A model generated the notes under the pieces. It saw nothing but the letters and a program-made list of their open reading frames with translations, was not told the origin of the DNA and ran no database searches. From the NCBI GenBank assembly GCA_027316975.1, contig DAHVFL010000262.1:1-6791 (forward strand): DNA of 6,791 bases, written 5' to 3'. Position numbers and translations under genes: made by a program. Shown here in pieces: positions 1 through 5,997 of this stretch; position 1 is the stretch's first letter, and each line of letters opens with the position of its first letter. The stretch comes from Chloroflexota bacterium (GTDB taxonomy: Bacteria; Chloroflexota; Ktedonobacteria; Ktedonobacterales; Ktedonobacteraceae).

Positions 1-39
1 GCCTTATTGTACCACAAATCAGGCTTACAGTCTCCCCGC

Positions 40-75
40 GTCTGACTCACAATGTATTAGGAAATGGAGTCAGAC
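40..75. repeat. 9-bp perfect inverted repeat upstream of the recombinase
   Basis: The arms GTCTGACTC (40-48) and GAGTCAGAC (67-75) are perfect reverse complements separated by 18 bases. The right arm ends 49 bases before the chosen start of the recombinase. A dyad here could be an operator for a repressor of the integrase, a recombinase binding site, or a leader hairpin. The sequence does not decide between these. A weaker interrupted dyad lies just upstream at 1-24 (GCCT..TTGT..ACAA..AGGC). Confidence 0.5.
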
Positions 76-113
76 ATTGCCTACTACCTCCGCTATACCC
101 ATGCTACCGACAT

Positions 114-118
114 GGGAG
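114..118 (+). promoter_or_regulatory. Ribosome binding site of the recombinase
   Basis: GGGAG lies six bases before the ATG at 125. It favours that start over the in-frame TTG at 77 (which also has a GGAG at 66-69) and over the ATG at 101, which has no purine-rich stretch before it. Confidence 0.6.
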
Positions 119-124
119 TTTTTG

Positions 125-1765
125 ATGCCTCAGAGAATCATTCGAGCCGCCTACTATGGCCGCGTATCGGACCCGAAGCAGGAGAAGATGTATTCCCCCT
201 CGTTCCAGAAGGAAAAATGCCTCGCGTACATCAGGGAGAACAAATACGCCCACAAGCAGGAACACGAGTTCTTCGACACCTATACCGGGCGCGACTGGCG
301 GCACCGCAAGGATCTGCAGAAAACGATAGAGGGCGCCAAACACCACGAGTTCGATGTCGTCGTAATGTACCGGCTGGACAGGTTCAGCAGGGAATTGACC
401 GGGCAGATCGTGGTGCGCGACCAGCTGAAGTACTACGGAGTGAAGACCATCACCCTCGATCCCGACGAACACGCAGACGACGACAGCGCGCTCGGCACCG
501 TCATCCAAGCGGTGTACGGGTTTCAGGCTGAGATCACCAGGAAAAAGATCGTCGAAATTACGCAGGACGGGCTGCGGGAGAGGGTCGCCCAGGGAAGGCT
601 CCTGGTGGGGAGAAAAGCCAAGTACGGTTACACCTGGCGGGACCTGGTCATCGCCGACGCTGACGGGAAAGAAAAGATTATCCCCAAGGCCTACTGCATC
701 GTCAATGACCAGGAGTCGTTCGTGGTGACAATGATCCACGAGCTCTACCAGAAGGGCTGGGGAGTGCTGCGCATAGCCAACCACCTGACCGACAACGGCT
801 TCCCCACCCCCAATGGAGGAACCATCTGGCGCTCCCAGACCGTGAGCGAAATACTCAGGGACGAGTTCTATATCGGACGCGCAGCCGCGTACAAGCGCAA
901 ATACGAGTTTATACCAGGCGAGGGTGTCTGGCGGACCATGCGCCCGCAAGAGGAGTGGGTGTACCTGCCCGATGGGGTGGTGCCAGCGATTCTTACCGTC
1001 GAGGCGTTCGAGCGCAGCCAGAGGCAAATCGCGCGGAACACGACGTACTCGCCGCGCAACAACGAGAGCATAGAGGACAGCCTCTGCATCCGGGGCATCG
1101 CCAGGTGCGGGTATTGCGGCAGCAACCTGAGCGTCTCGCGCTACAAAAAGCGCGGGACGGTATACTATATCTGCTACAAGGCGAAGAACACCCGCGAATG
1201 CACCGGTCTGTGTGTAAAGAACTTCATTCTCGACGACACGGTGTGGCAGGAGGCGGTCAAGGTCATCTGTAACCCGGCCCGCGTTGAGAAAGCGATAGCG
1301 GACAAACGAACGGAGGACCCGCACAGGGACACCATCGCATCCCTCAACCACACCCTCAACGATACGGTGCAACGCATCCAGAACCTCATGGAAACGCTCG
1401 AGACGACACCCAATACCGAGGAGAACAAGGAGGCCCGCGCGCTCATGAGCATGCGCCTGACGGTCCTGTCCAACCTGAGAGCAAAGGTGGGCGAGGACCT
1501 CGACCGCATCAAGCGGGAGCAGGTGAACTGGTCGCAGGCGCAGAAGGCCGTGCGGGAGTTCAAGGCCTGGTGCGACGAGAAGCGGCCCCGGCTCGCCGAC
1601 AAGAGCTACAACCCGACCTGGCAGGAGAAGCGCAACGCCCTCGAGCAGATCGGCATGCGCGTGTTCGTCTACAAGGAAGAGCACAGGCCGCGCTTCGCCT
1701 TCGAGGCGATGCCGCCCGCCATCGGGGAGGCGCTGGGGGGCGACATTGGCTCCGCATCCCTGTGA
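125..1765 (+). CDS. Large serine recombinase (site-specific integrase)
   Basis: This is a 546-residue DNA recombinase that should cut and rejoin attachment sites through a covalent phosphoserine link. The N-terminal resolvase domain covers about residues 7-150. It contains YYGRVSDPKQ with the predicted nucleophile Ser15 and Arg13, and the family motif DRFSR (Asp85, Arg86, Arg89). A 'Recombinase' DNA-binding domain follows at about 165-260. Next is a zinc ribbon with Cys328, Cys331, Cys350 and Cys359, a glutamate- and arginine-rich coiled-coil region at about 385-470, and the usual C-terminal tail around residues 500-530. All key residues are present and the length is normal for the family, so it is probably active. 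The last two codons and the TGA stop lie in sequence that also encodes the ABC ATPase motif on the other strand, so the C-terminus appears to run into target DNA. A long open frame antisense to this gene is a codon-bias shadow. Confidence 0.93.
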   Translation: MPQRIIRAAYYGRVSDPKQEKMYSPSFQKEKCLAYIRENKYAHKQEHEFFDTYTGRDWRHRKDLQKTIEGAKHHEFDVVVMYRLDRFSRELTGQIVVRDQLKYYGVKTITLDPDEHADDDSALGTVIQAVYGFQAEITRKKIVEITQDGLRERVAQGRLLVGRKAKYGYTWRDLVIADADGKEKIIPKAYCIVNDQESFVVTMIHELYQKGWGVLRIANHLTDNGFPTPNGGTIWRSQTVSEILRDEFYIGRAAAYKRKYEFIPGEGVWRTMRPQEEWVYLPDGVVPAILTVEAFERSQRQIARNTTYSPRNNESIEDSLCIRGIARCGYCGSNLSVSRYKKRGTVYYICYKAKNTRECTGLCVKNFILDDTVWQEAVKVICNPARVEKAIADKRTEDPHRDTIASLNHTLNDTVQRIQNLMETLETTPNTEENKEARALMSMRLTVLSNLRAKVGEDLDRIKREQVNWSQAQKAVREFKAWCDEKRPRLADKSYNPTWQEKRNALEQIGMRVFVYKEEHRPRFAFEAMPPAIGEALGGDIGSASL

Positions 1766-1772
1766 GCATCTT
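1745..1772. other. Predicted attachment-site junction (attL or attR)
   Basis: On the minus strand the ATPase reads GPNGAGKSTTIKMLTG up to about base 1757 and then leaves the family pattern, giving M-R-S-Q-C where the family has I-L and a proline/serine/glycine turn. On the plus strand the same bases encode the last residues and stop of the recombinase. The crossover must therefore lie at or near 1750-1767. The shared core between attP and attB cannot be defined without the other end of the element. Confidence 0.65.
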
Positions 1773-1976
1773 GATGGTCGTTGATTTGCCCGCGCCATTC
1801 GGCCCGATCAGCCCGATCATCTCTCCACGCTGAATATCTAAGGAGAGGTTCTGCACTGCCTCAACTATACGTACCTGGGGATTGACGACGCTGCGCAACC
1901 CGCCCAGCAGGCCCGGTCGTCTTCTGGCTATACGAAACGATTTGCTCAGGTCAACGGCCTCGATCATAACTTCCAC
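1755..1976 (-). pseudogene. ABC transporter ATPase, 5' fragment split by the element
   Basis: About 74 residues remain of what should be an ATPase of roughly 320-340 residues. The fragment resembles the COG4586 family that pairs with the two permeases encoded upstream. It has the N-terminal VDLSKSF strand, the RRRPGLLGGLRS insertion typical of this subfamily, and a complete Walker A, GPNGAGKST (residues 58-66, Lys64), followed by TIKMLTG. Q-loop, signature, Walker B and H-loop are all absent, so it cannot hydrolyse ATP. The frame stays open through the antisense of the recombinase until a stop at 1560, giving a hybrid of about 138 residues that I do not expect to function. I chose the GTG at 1976 because a strong ribosome binding site precedes it by seven bases; an ATG at 1967 is the alternative. 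The missing part presumably lies beyond the other end of the element. Confidence 0.88.
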
Positions 1977-1983
1977 TGGAACA

Positions 1984-1990
1984 CCTCCTC
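1984..1990 (-). promoter_or_regulatory. Strong ribosome binding site of the ATPase fragment
   Basis: GAGGAGG on the minus strand lies seven bases before the GTG at 1976 and 16 bases before the ATG at 1967. The spacing selects the GTG start. Confidence 0.65.
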
Positions 1991-2133
1991 TTGCTTGTAG
2001 TGAAACATCAATTGTGACTACTTCGTGATAAAAAACCGTAGACTTTCCCCACACCGGGCACTATACTATCAGCGTGAGGTTGATGGAGCGGAATCGAAAG
2101 GAGTGACAATCTATACATGACGATTGCCAACCG

Positions 2134-2251
2134 CATGGGCCGGGATATACAGACAGGGACATTGATTTAAACCAATGGCAGGCTAGTTTTAAAACACTGC
2201 ATATAGTAATTCCACAAAGGTCCCTCGTTCTCAAAAATATCCCGGCCCATG
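2134..2251. repeat. 118-bp nested palindromic element with 15-bp terminal inverted repeats
   Basis: CATGGGCCGGGATAT at 2134-2148 is repeated as a perfect reverse complement at 2237-2251. Inside it a second pair, AGGGAC (2155-2160) and GTCCCT (2220-2225), lines up with the outer arms. The centre holds the near-palindrome ATTGATTTAAACCAAT (2161-2176, one mismatched pair) and the perfect palindrome GTTTTAAAAC (2186-2195). It could be a small non-autonomous mobile repeat (MITE-like), a structured RNA in the ATPase leader, or both. No target duplication is evident at the edges. No coding frame of note runs through it. Confidence 0.6.
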
Positions 2252-2285
2252 TCGTTTCTTTTCACCTCGTTTGCACTTCTTCCTT

Positions 2286-3101
2286 TTAACTCCCCGTACT
2301 TTGATAATGCCTGACACCAAATCCCCACAGCCATAGCGCGATGCTTGCAAAAAGCAGCGCCGCCAGTGGCGATAGAAAGACCACCCAGACGGGCAAATTG
2401 AGGGGCAACGCTCTATTCAACAGGTAACAGGTAGGCAGGTACGCGCCAAAGGCCAGCGGTACTACGAAAAGCAGGATACGTTGGATTGCCTGGTGGTAGA
2501 TGGTGATAGGGTAGCTCAGCATCTCGCGCCCGCCGTAGTACAGGCTATTGGTGAGCTCGGTTGACTGCACGGTCCAGAAACACATCGTCGCCCCCATCAG
2601 CAACACGGACACGAATATCACTCCGCCACTTATGACGCCCATCAGCAGCGCCAGCGCTTTTAAGGGCGTCCAGTTGATACCACGCAGCAGGGCAAGGCTC
2701 ACCAGAAAGGCCAGCATTCCTTCTGTGAGACGCCCCAGGCGGCGCAGGCGAAATTCGCTGCTGGCAACCAGAATGAGCGCGCTAAGAGGGCGCAGCAGCA
2801 CGCGGTCAAAGTCGCCACGCCGGATGGTCTCGTCAAAGACATCGATGCCGGCCCCGAAAAGCTCGGCCAGCCCAAAGCTGAACGAAGTGATGGCGGCAAG
2901 CAGAGCGACCTCGCCAATATGCCAGCCAAGCATGGTGGGGAACTGCACAAAGTAGATCAGCATGGTGAGAAATTCCAGGCCGGTCACGCTAAGATACGTG
3001 AGGATATCAACCACCAGGTTGATTTTGTACTGGAGCTGCGCCCGCACCTGCATGGCAACCAGCCGCCGGTAGAGTTGCAGATCGCTCGCGATTGCGTTCA
3101 C
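2286..3101 (-). CDS. ABC-2 type exporter permease (COG3694-like)
   Basis: This 271-residue inner-membrane protein has about six hydrophobic spans, at roughly 29-52, 60-82, 127-140, 147-176, 204-225 and 236-260. Between spans 2 and 3 it carries IRRGDFDRVLLRPL (93-106), the cytoplasmic motif typical of this permease family, thought to be the coupling region to the ATPase. A conserved-looking GREMLSYPITIY follows at 191-202. The family works as a heterodimer with a COG4587-type permease, which is encoded just upstream, and a COG4586-type ATPase, which is the broken gene downstream. The substrate is not known from sequence. The GTG start at 3101 is preceded by AAGGGAG with nine bases of spacing. 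With its ATPase interrupted, the transporter is probably inactive unless another ATPase substitutes. Confidence 0.85.
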   Translation of the reverse strand: MNAIASDLQLYRRLVAMQVRAQLQYKINLVVDILTYLSVTGLEFLTMLIYFVQFPTMLGWHIGEVALLAAITSFSFGLAELFGAGIDVFDETIRRGDFDRVLLRPLSALILVASSEFRLRRLGRLTEGMLAFLVSLALLRGINWTPLKALALLMGVISGGVIFVSVLLMGATMCFWTVQSTELTNSLYYGGREMLSYPITIYHQAIQRILLFVVPLAFGAYLPTCYLLNRALPLNLPVWVVFLSPLAALLFASIALWLWGFGVRHYQSTGS

Positions 3102-3118
3102 TTAATCACTCTCCCTTC

Positions 3119-3231
3119 AGTAGCGACGCCCCTTGCGGGCGTCCCGTGCATGTTTCTTTTCTATCCACGCGAGGATGATCCACGCGAGGATCATATTAGA
3201 AGACAGGACGCCCGCAAGGGGCGTCGCTACT
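3119..3231. repeat. REPIN/BIME-like pair of inverted hairpin repeats
   Basis: Two 26-bp units (3119-3144 and 3206-3231) are perfect reverse complements separated by 61 bases. Each unit is itself a hairpin: GACGCCC and GGGCGTC form a 7-bp stem around a 5-base loop. Each is preceded on its own strand by the tetranucleotide GTAG, one base before the stem. A GTAG foot next to a short hairpin is the documented layout of REP sequences mobilised by REP-associated tyrosine transposases, and an inverted pair is a REPIN. The element fills the space between the two permease genes and its last base is part of the upstream permease's stop codon. It may act as a transcription attenuator or stabilise the 3' end of the upstream message. 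Confidence 0.75.
3163..3192. repeat. Tandem 15-bp direct repeat in the REPIN spacer
   Basis: The unit ATCCACGCGAGGATG (3163-3177) is followed directly by ATCCACGCGAGGATC (3178-3192), which matches at 14 of 15 positions. It lies between the two hairpin units and is probably a local duplication by slippage. Confidence 0.7.
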
Positions 3232-4028
3232 TAGCCGCCCTGCGCAACGACGCGCCGCGTTGCGCTGGCGGTGACAGAACGCGCTAAAAGTGTCATCACG
3301 ATAAGCCAGAGAAGCTGGCGCAGGAATTCGATGAGCAATGCTCCGCCAACCAGTTTCCCCAGGAATATCTGGGCCGGCACGTTCATCAGGCCGTTGAAAG
3401 GGAGCCAGTCGGCGATGTTGCGCAGCCAGATTGGGAAAAATGGCAGAGGAACATAGCTACCGGTGAAAACAAGCGCGATCACGGTGGCTAAGGTGCCGAA
3501 GGCGCGCGCTTCGAGTATCCAGAACGCGGCAAGGTTGAAGAGCACGCGATAGGCGATGCCGATCATTGCCCCAACCGGCAAGCTCAGCACGAAGGGCAGC
3601 CAGGAACGCCAGTCGAGCGGCGCGCCAAAACGAAAGAATAGCATCCCGGCTAGATAGGTTGGCAGACCGCGAAAGAGCAGGTAATAGACGCTGCGCCCCA
3701 TCTCGCGGCTGAACCAGTACCAGTAGAAATCGCACGGTTTGCTGAGGTCAGAGACGATTTCGCCCGAACGGATGGTGAGCATCAGGTCGTACCAGCCGAA
3801 GGTCAGGACGATCATCACCAGCGCTTGCACCAGCCAGACGTAGCGCAGGGCGTCGGTGAGATCATACCCACCTGCCAGGTGTCTGGCTTGATAAAGGGCG
3901 ATCATGACATAGCTGAAAATCACGCCGAAGACGATATTGGTCAACAAGCCCGCGAGGTTGGCCCAGTTGTAGATGAGTTGCCGCCGGAAGGCGGTGCGAG
4001 CTACCTCTACATAGAATTGCAGCATCAC
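3231..4028 (-). CDS. ABC-2 type exporter permease (COG4587-like)
   Basis: This inner-membrane protein of 264-265 residues has about six hydrophobic spans, near 24-46, 63-80, 116-134, 144-170, 178-196 and 229-249. The loop after span 2 carries IRSGEIVSDLSKP (86-98), which matches the cytoplasmic motif of this permease family and is analogous to the RRGDFDRVLLRP motif of the neighbouring permease. The two proteins should form the membrane channel of one ABC exporter with the ATPase now broken at 1755. The start is either the GTG at 4028 or the ATG next to it at 4025; AGGAG lies 5 or 8 bases upstream. The gene is 129 bases upstream of its partner with a REPIN-like repeat between them, and it is overlapped at its 5' end by the open frame of the preceding membrane protein. 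The substrate is unknown. Confidence 0.85.
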   Translation of the reverse strand: MMLQFYVEVARTAFRRQLIYNWANLAGLLTNIVFGVIFSYVMIALYQARHLAGGYDLTDALRYVWLVQALVMIVLTFGWYDLMLTIRSGEIVSDLSKPCDFYWYWFSREMGRSVYYLLFRGLPTYLAGMLFFRFGAPLDWRSWLPFVLSLPVGAMIGIAYRVLFNLAAFWILEARAFGTLATVIALVFTGSYVPLPFFPIWLRNIADWLPFNGLMNVPAQIFLGKLVGGALLIEFLRQLLWLIVMTLLARSVTASATRRVVAQGG

Positions 4029-5898
4029 TTCCTCTCCTGTTTATTGCAGCACAAAAAGCCAGCAACCCGCCTCGTTGGGGTGTTCTGGCTGGCTCTCTCA
4101 TAGAAACAACCGCAACGGTCGCCCTGGCTCCCATTGTCGTTGGAACCGGTTGCAAGATAATATAGCCATCCAGAGCGAACTTCTGGAAATGTTTACCTGT
4201 TCTGGCTGCCATGCGCTCGACGGCTGGAATCTGGGCGGCACCGGGCAGGAAGACGTAAACCGCGCGTGGGTCGGATTGGACTGGCACGTCGTATGCCGGG
4301 TAACGGTCGTGGTAGCGGTAGAGGGACTGGTTGAGGACGACGCAGGTGATAGCTTCGTTGCTGTAGAAAACCAGGCGATAACATATCCAGTAATCAGTGT
4401 AAAGATGCGTGACGTGCATACGCAAGAGATCGCGCACCAGCATATTCTCCTGCTGGCGACTGGCCTGGACGGTGGGTATATCTCGAAAGACGCTGATGCT
4501 GCCCCAGAGCAAAACCAGCCCTGCCAGCAGGAGAATGCTTCTTCCCAGTATACGTCTCAACTGGCCGGTATTTACCCACGTTGAGAGGCTGTTCCCGGCA
4601 GCGATGGGTGGTAACTCGCTTTCACGCCAATTGCTCCAGAGCGGGGCAATCACGGCGGGAGTGGAGACGAGCAAGCCGGTTAAATAGCGGGCGTTGGTTG
4701 GAAAGACTGCCGCGACCGGACTCAAGGCGTACTGGATGAAGAAAAAAGCAGCGCTCAAAAGCAGCGCGAGCCGCACAAAGTAACGGATGCTATCCCTGCT
4801 CTGTTCGGCTGGTCGCGTTCGACGTGGGGCGATCCGCCTGAGCCGGTTCAGACCAACGAGTGTTTGCAGCACGGCTACTACCCATAACATGAGCAAAGTG
4901 AGACTCCAGAGCAGGGTTAAAAGCTCCTGCCATGCGGCATACGTTGCATTCAAACAATTGAAAAAAGTCATGCTGGGCACGCCGTACAAGATCAGCCTGG
5001 AGTCGTAGCAAAGCGGGGGCGCGCCGGTTATCGAGGGCAAGCTCACTAATAGCGTACCGGCAATGTTGCCTTCTAATGGGAAACGATTGAAGCGGTGAGG
5101 GAGTAACAGGGTTCCCGTGTAGTTATCGCGTAGCTTCTGAAGTATTTCCCATGAATTCAGTACGGGATGGGATGTGTTGTAGATAATGAGGGGCAAGGCT
5201 CCGATCGCCAGACCGAGCAGTAAAAAGGGGAGTACGCGCCAGGAGAGCAATGTGCGCCAGCAAAACACGAGCAGGAGCAGGCCGGACATCAGCATGAATA
5301 CGACAAAAATATAGTCGCTCCATACTCCCAGCCCCATTACCAGTCCCCACAGGGCATAGCCGAGCGAGAAACGCCACCTGCGACGGCCCGCGACGAACTG
5401 ATCGTTGGCAAGCGCAAGCCAGCCGGCCAGTAAGAACCCCGGCGCGCCAAATGCCAGCATTTCGGGATACCCGCCAATCGCCACTATTTCCGTTTGCAAA
5501 ACAATGTTTGATCCCAGACCCAGCAATGCCAGCGTCACCAGCGCCAGTGGTTTTGAATAGAGCAGGCTGGTCAGCAGGTACATACAGGCAAGAAAGAGCG
5601 CGAATAGAAGTAAGGGAGCAAGTCGCAAGGTGACAACTGAAGCTCCGAAAAGGCGAAAAAGTCCCGCGGCTAGATAGGCTTCGGTCGCACCCATATAGAA
5701 TTGCCCATAAAAAAAGATGGGAAGCTCTCCGCGATTGTTGATATGCAGGGCCATGAGACCCATGATTGACTCGTCGCTATTGGACTGGGGCCACCCAAGC
5801 TCGATCAGCACAAGGCGCAATGTGACAGCCAGCACAATCAATACGAGTGCGGCGATGCCATATTCACCGATTTTTATTTGCCTGACACGTAACATCAC
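3862..5898 (-). CDS. GT-C-like (PMT/ArnT-type) membrane glycosyltransferase, 3' end probably frameshifted
   Basis: This large polytopic membrane protein starts with a hydrophobic span at residues 13-33, followed by an extracytoplasmic loop with SDES (Asp42, Glu43). Acidic residues in that loop are catalytic in GT39/GT83-type transferases that use polyprenyl-phosphate sugars. FFYGQFYMGATEAYLA (62-77) follows, a pattern common in bacterial membrane proteins of this superfamily. About ten further spans run to around residue 468, then a soluble C-terminal domain ending near YIILQP (579-584). The open frame runs to residue 678, but the last 80 or so residues look like non-coding translation, cross a terminator hairpin and overlap the next gene by 167 bases. 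A TGA in the +1 frame at 4098-4100, just before the hairpin, may be the original stop. The start is GTG 5898 or ATG 5895 with a weak ribosome binding site. Acceptor and donor are unknown. Confidence 0.7.
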   Translation of the reverse strand: MMLRVRQIKIGEYGIAALVLIVLAVTLRLVLIELGWPQSNSDESIMGLMALHINNRGELPIFFYGQFYMGATEAYLAAGLFRLFGASVVTLRLAPLLLFALFLACMYLLTSLLYSKPLALVTLALLGLGSNIVLQTEIVAIGGYPEMLAFGAPGFLLAGWLALANDQFVAGRRRWRFSLGYALWGLVMGLGVWSDYIFVVFMLMSGLLLLVFCWRTLLSWRVLPFLLLGLAIGALPLIIYNTSHPVLNSWEILQKLRDNYTGTLLLPHRFNRFPLEGNIAGTLLVSLPSITGAPPLCYDSRLILYGVPSMTFFNCLNATYAAWQELLTLLWSLTLLMLWVVAVLQTLVGLNRLRRIAPRRTRPAEQSRDSIRYFVRLALLLSAAFFFIQYALSPVAAVFPTNARYLTGLLVSTPAVIAPLWSNWRESELPPIAAGNSLSTWVNTGQLRRILGRSILLLAGLVLLWGSISVFRDIPTVQASRQQENMLVRDLLRMHVTHLYTDYWICYRLVFYSNEAITCVVLNQSLYRYHDRYPAYDVPVQSDPRAVYVFLPGAAQIPAVERMAARTGKHFQKFALDGYIILQPVPTTMGARATVAVVSMREPARTPQRGGLLAFCAAINRRGSDAAILCRGSSHRLPAATHLQLGQPRGLVDQYRLRRDFQLCHDRPLSSQTPGRWV
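4053..4090 (-). terminator. Rho-independent terminator after the membrane glycosyltransferase
   Basis: On the minus strand AGCCAG (4090-4085) pairs with CTGGCT (4062-4057). Inside these, AAC/GTT and C-rich/G-rich segments pair with small bulges, and five T residues follow at 4057-4053. This is a good intrinsic terminator. It lies within the formal open frame of the glycosyltransferase, 8 bases after an out-of-frame TGA at 4098-4100 and about 28 bases before the permease start. Confidence 0.65.
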
Positions 5899-5910
5899 AT
5901 TTTCTTTATT

Positions 5911-5944
5911 TGAGCGTCATATTTTGAGGGTGCGACGACGCTCA
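5911..5944. repeat. 8-bp inverted repeat in the glycosyltransferase leader
   Basis: TGAGCGTC (5911-5918) and GACGCTCA (5937-5944) are perfect reverse complements with 18 bases between them. The dyad begins 13 bases upstream of the GTG start and touches the proposed -10 region, so it could be an operator or a leader hairpin. Confidence 0.4.
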
Positions 5945-5952
5945 TTGTAACA
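5944..5952 (-). promoter_or_regulatory. Possible extended -10 promoter of the glycosyltransferase
   Basis: The minus strand reads TGTTACAAT, which fits an extended -10 element (TG, one base, TACAAT). It sits in an A+T-rich stretch 46 bases upstream of the start codon. No good -35 hexamer is visible 17 bases further up, so this is tentative. Confidence 0.35.
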
Positions 5953-5997
5953 TATTTACTTTGCTCAATACATATCAAACCTGCGCGACAGGCTGAA

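Larger units (their letters stand above)
1..1757 (+). mobile_element. Integrase-bearing end of an integrated element (partial)
   Basis: This stretch holds a complete large serine recombinase gene and a short leader. It ends exactly where an ABC transporter ATPase gene on the other strand loses homology to its family, just after the Walker A motif. That layout, with a site-specific recombinase touching a break in a conserved gene, is the usual signature of a phage, integrative element or transposon of the large-serine-recombinase type. The recombinase uses C and G at third codon positions more than the flanking genes do, which fits transfer. The left end, any cargo and the second attachment site are outside the window. 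Translating the reverse strand of bases 1-124 shows stops and no ATPase continuation, so the other end is not here. The exact right boundary is uncertain by about 10 bases. Confidence 0.75.
1977..2285. other. 309-base intergenic region before the ATPase fragment
   Basis: This gap separates the stop of the upstream permease (2286) from the start of the ATPase. It contains the ATPase ribosome binding site and the 118-bp nested palindromic element at 2134-2251. I see no gene in it. A 17-codon frame on the plus strand at 2117 is not convincing. I could not identify a clear sigma-70 promoter for the ATPase on the minus strand, though the distance from the permeases suggests it may have one. Confidence 0.6.

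Noticed and set aside
1..124. Possibility that this is a minimal element whose left end lies before the recombinase
   Set aside because: The reverse strand of 1-124 has stops in all relevant frames and no ATPase continuation, so the left junction is not visible here.
104..1798. Open frame of 564 codons on the minus strand opposite the recombinase
   Set aside because: It mirrors the recombinase, which has all catalytic and zinc-binding residues. The antisense product is a leucine-, valine- and arginine-rich sequence with no recognisable domain. Long antisense frames are expected where third positions are C or G.
2117..2170. 17-codon plus-strand frame after an AAAGGAG in the ATPase upstream region
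   Set aside because: The purine stretch is 13 bases from the ATG, too far to be a good ribosome binding site. The frame runs into the palindromic element and the peptide resembles nothing known.
4075..4584. Plus-strand open frame of 169 codons within the glycosyltransferase gene
   Set aside because: It is antisense to a clear membrane-protein frame, has no ribosome binding site that I can see and no recognisable features.
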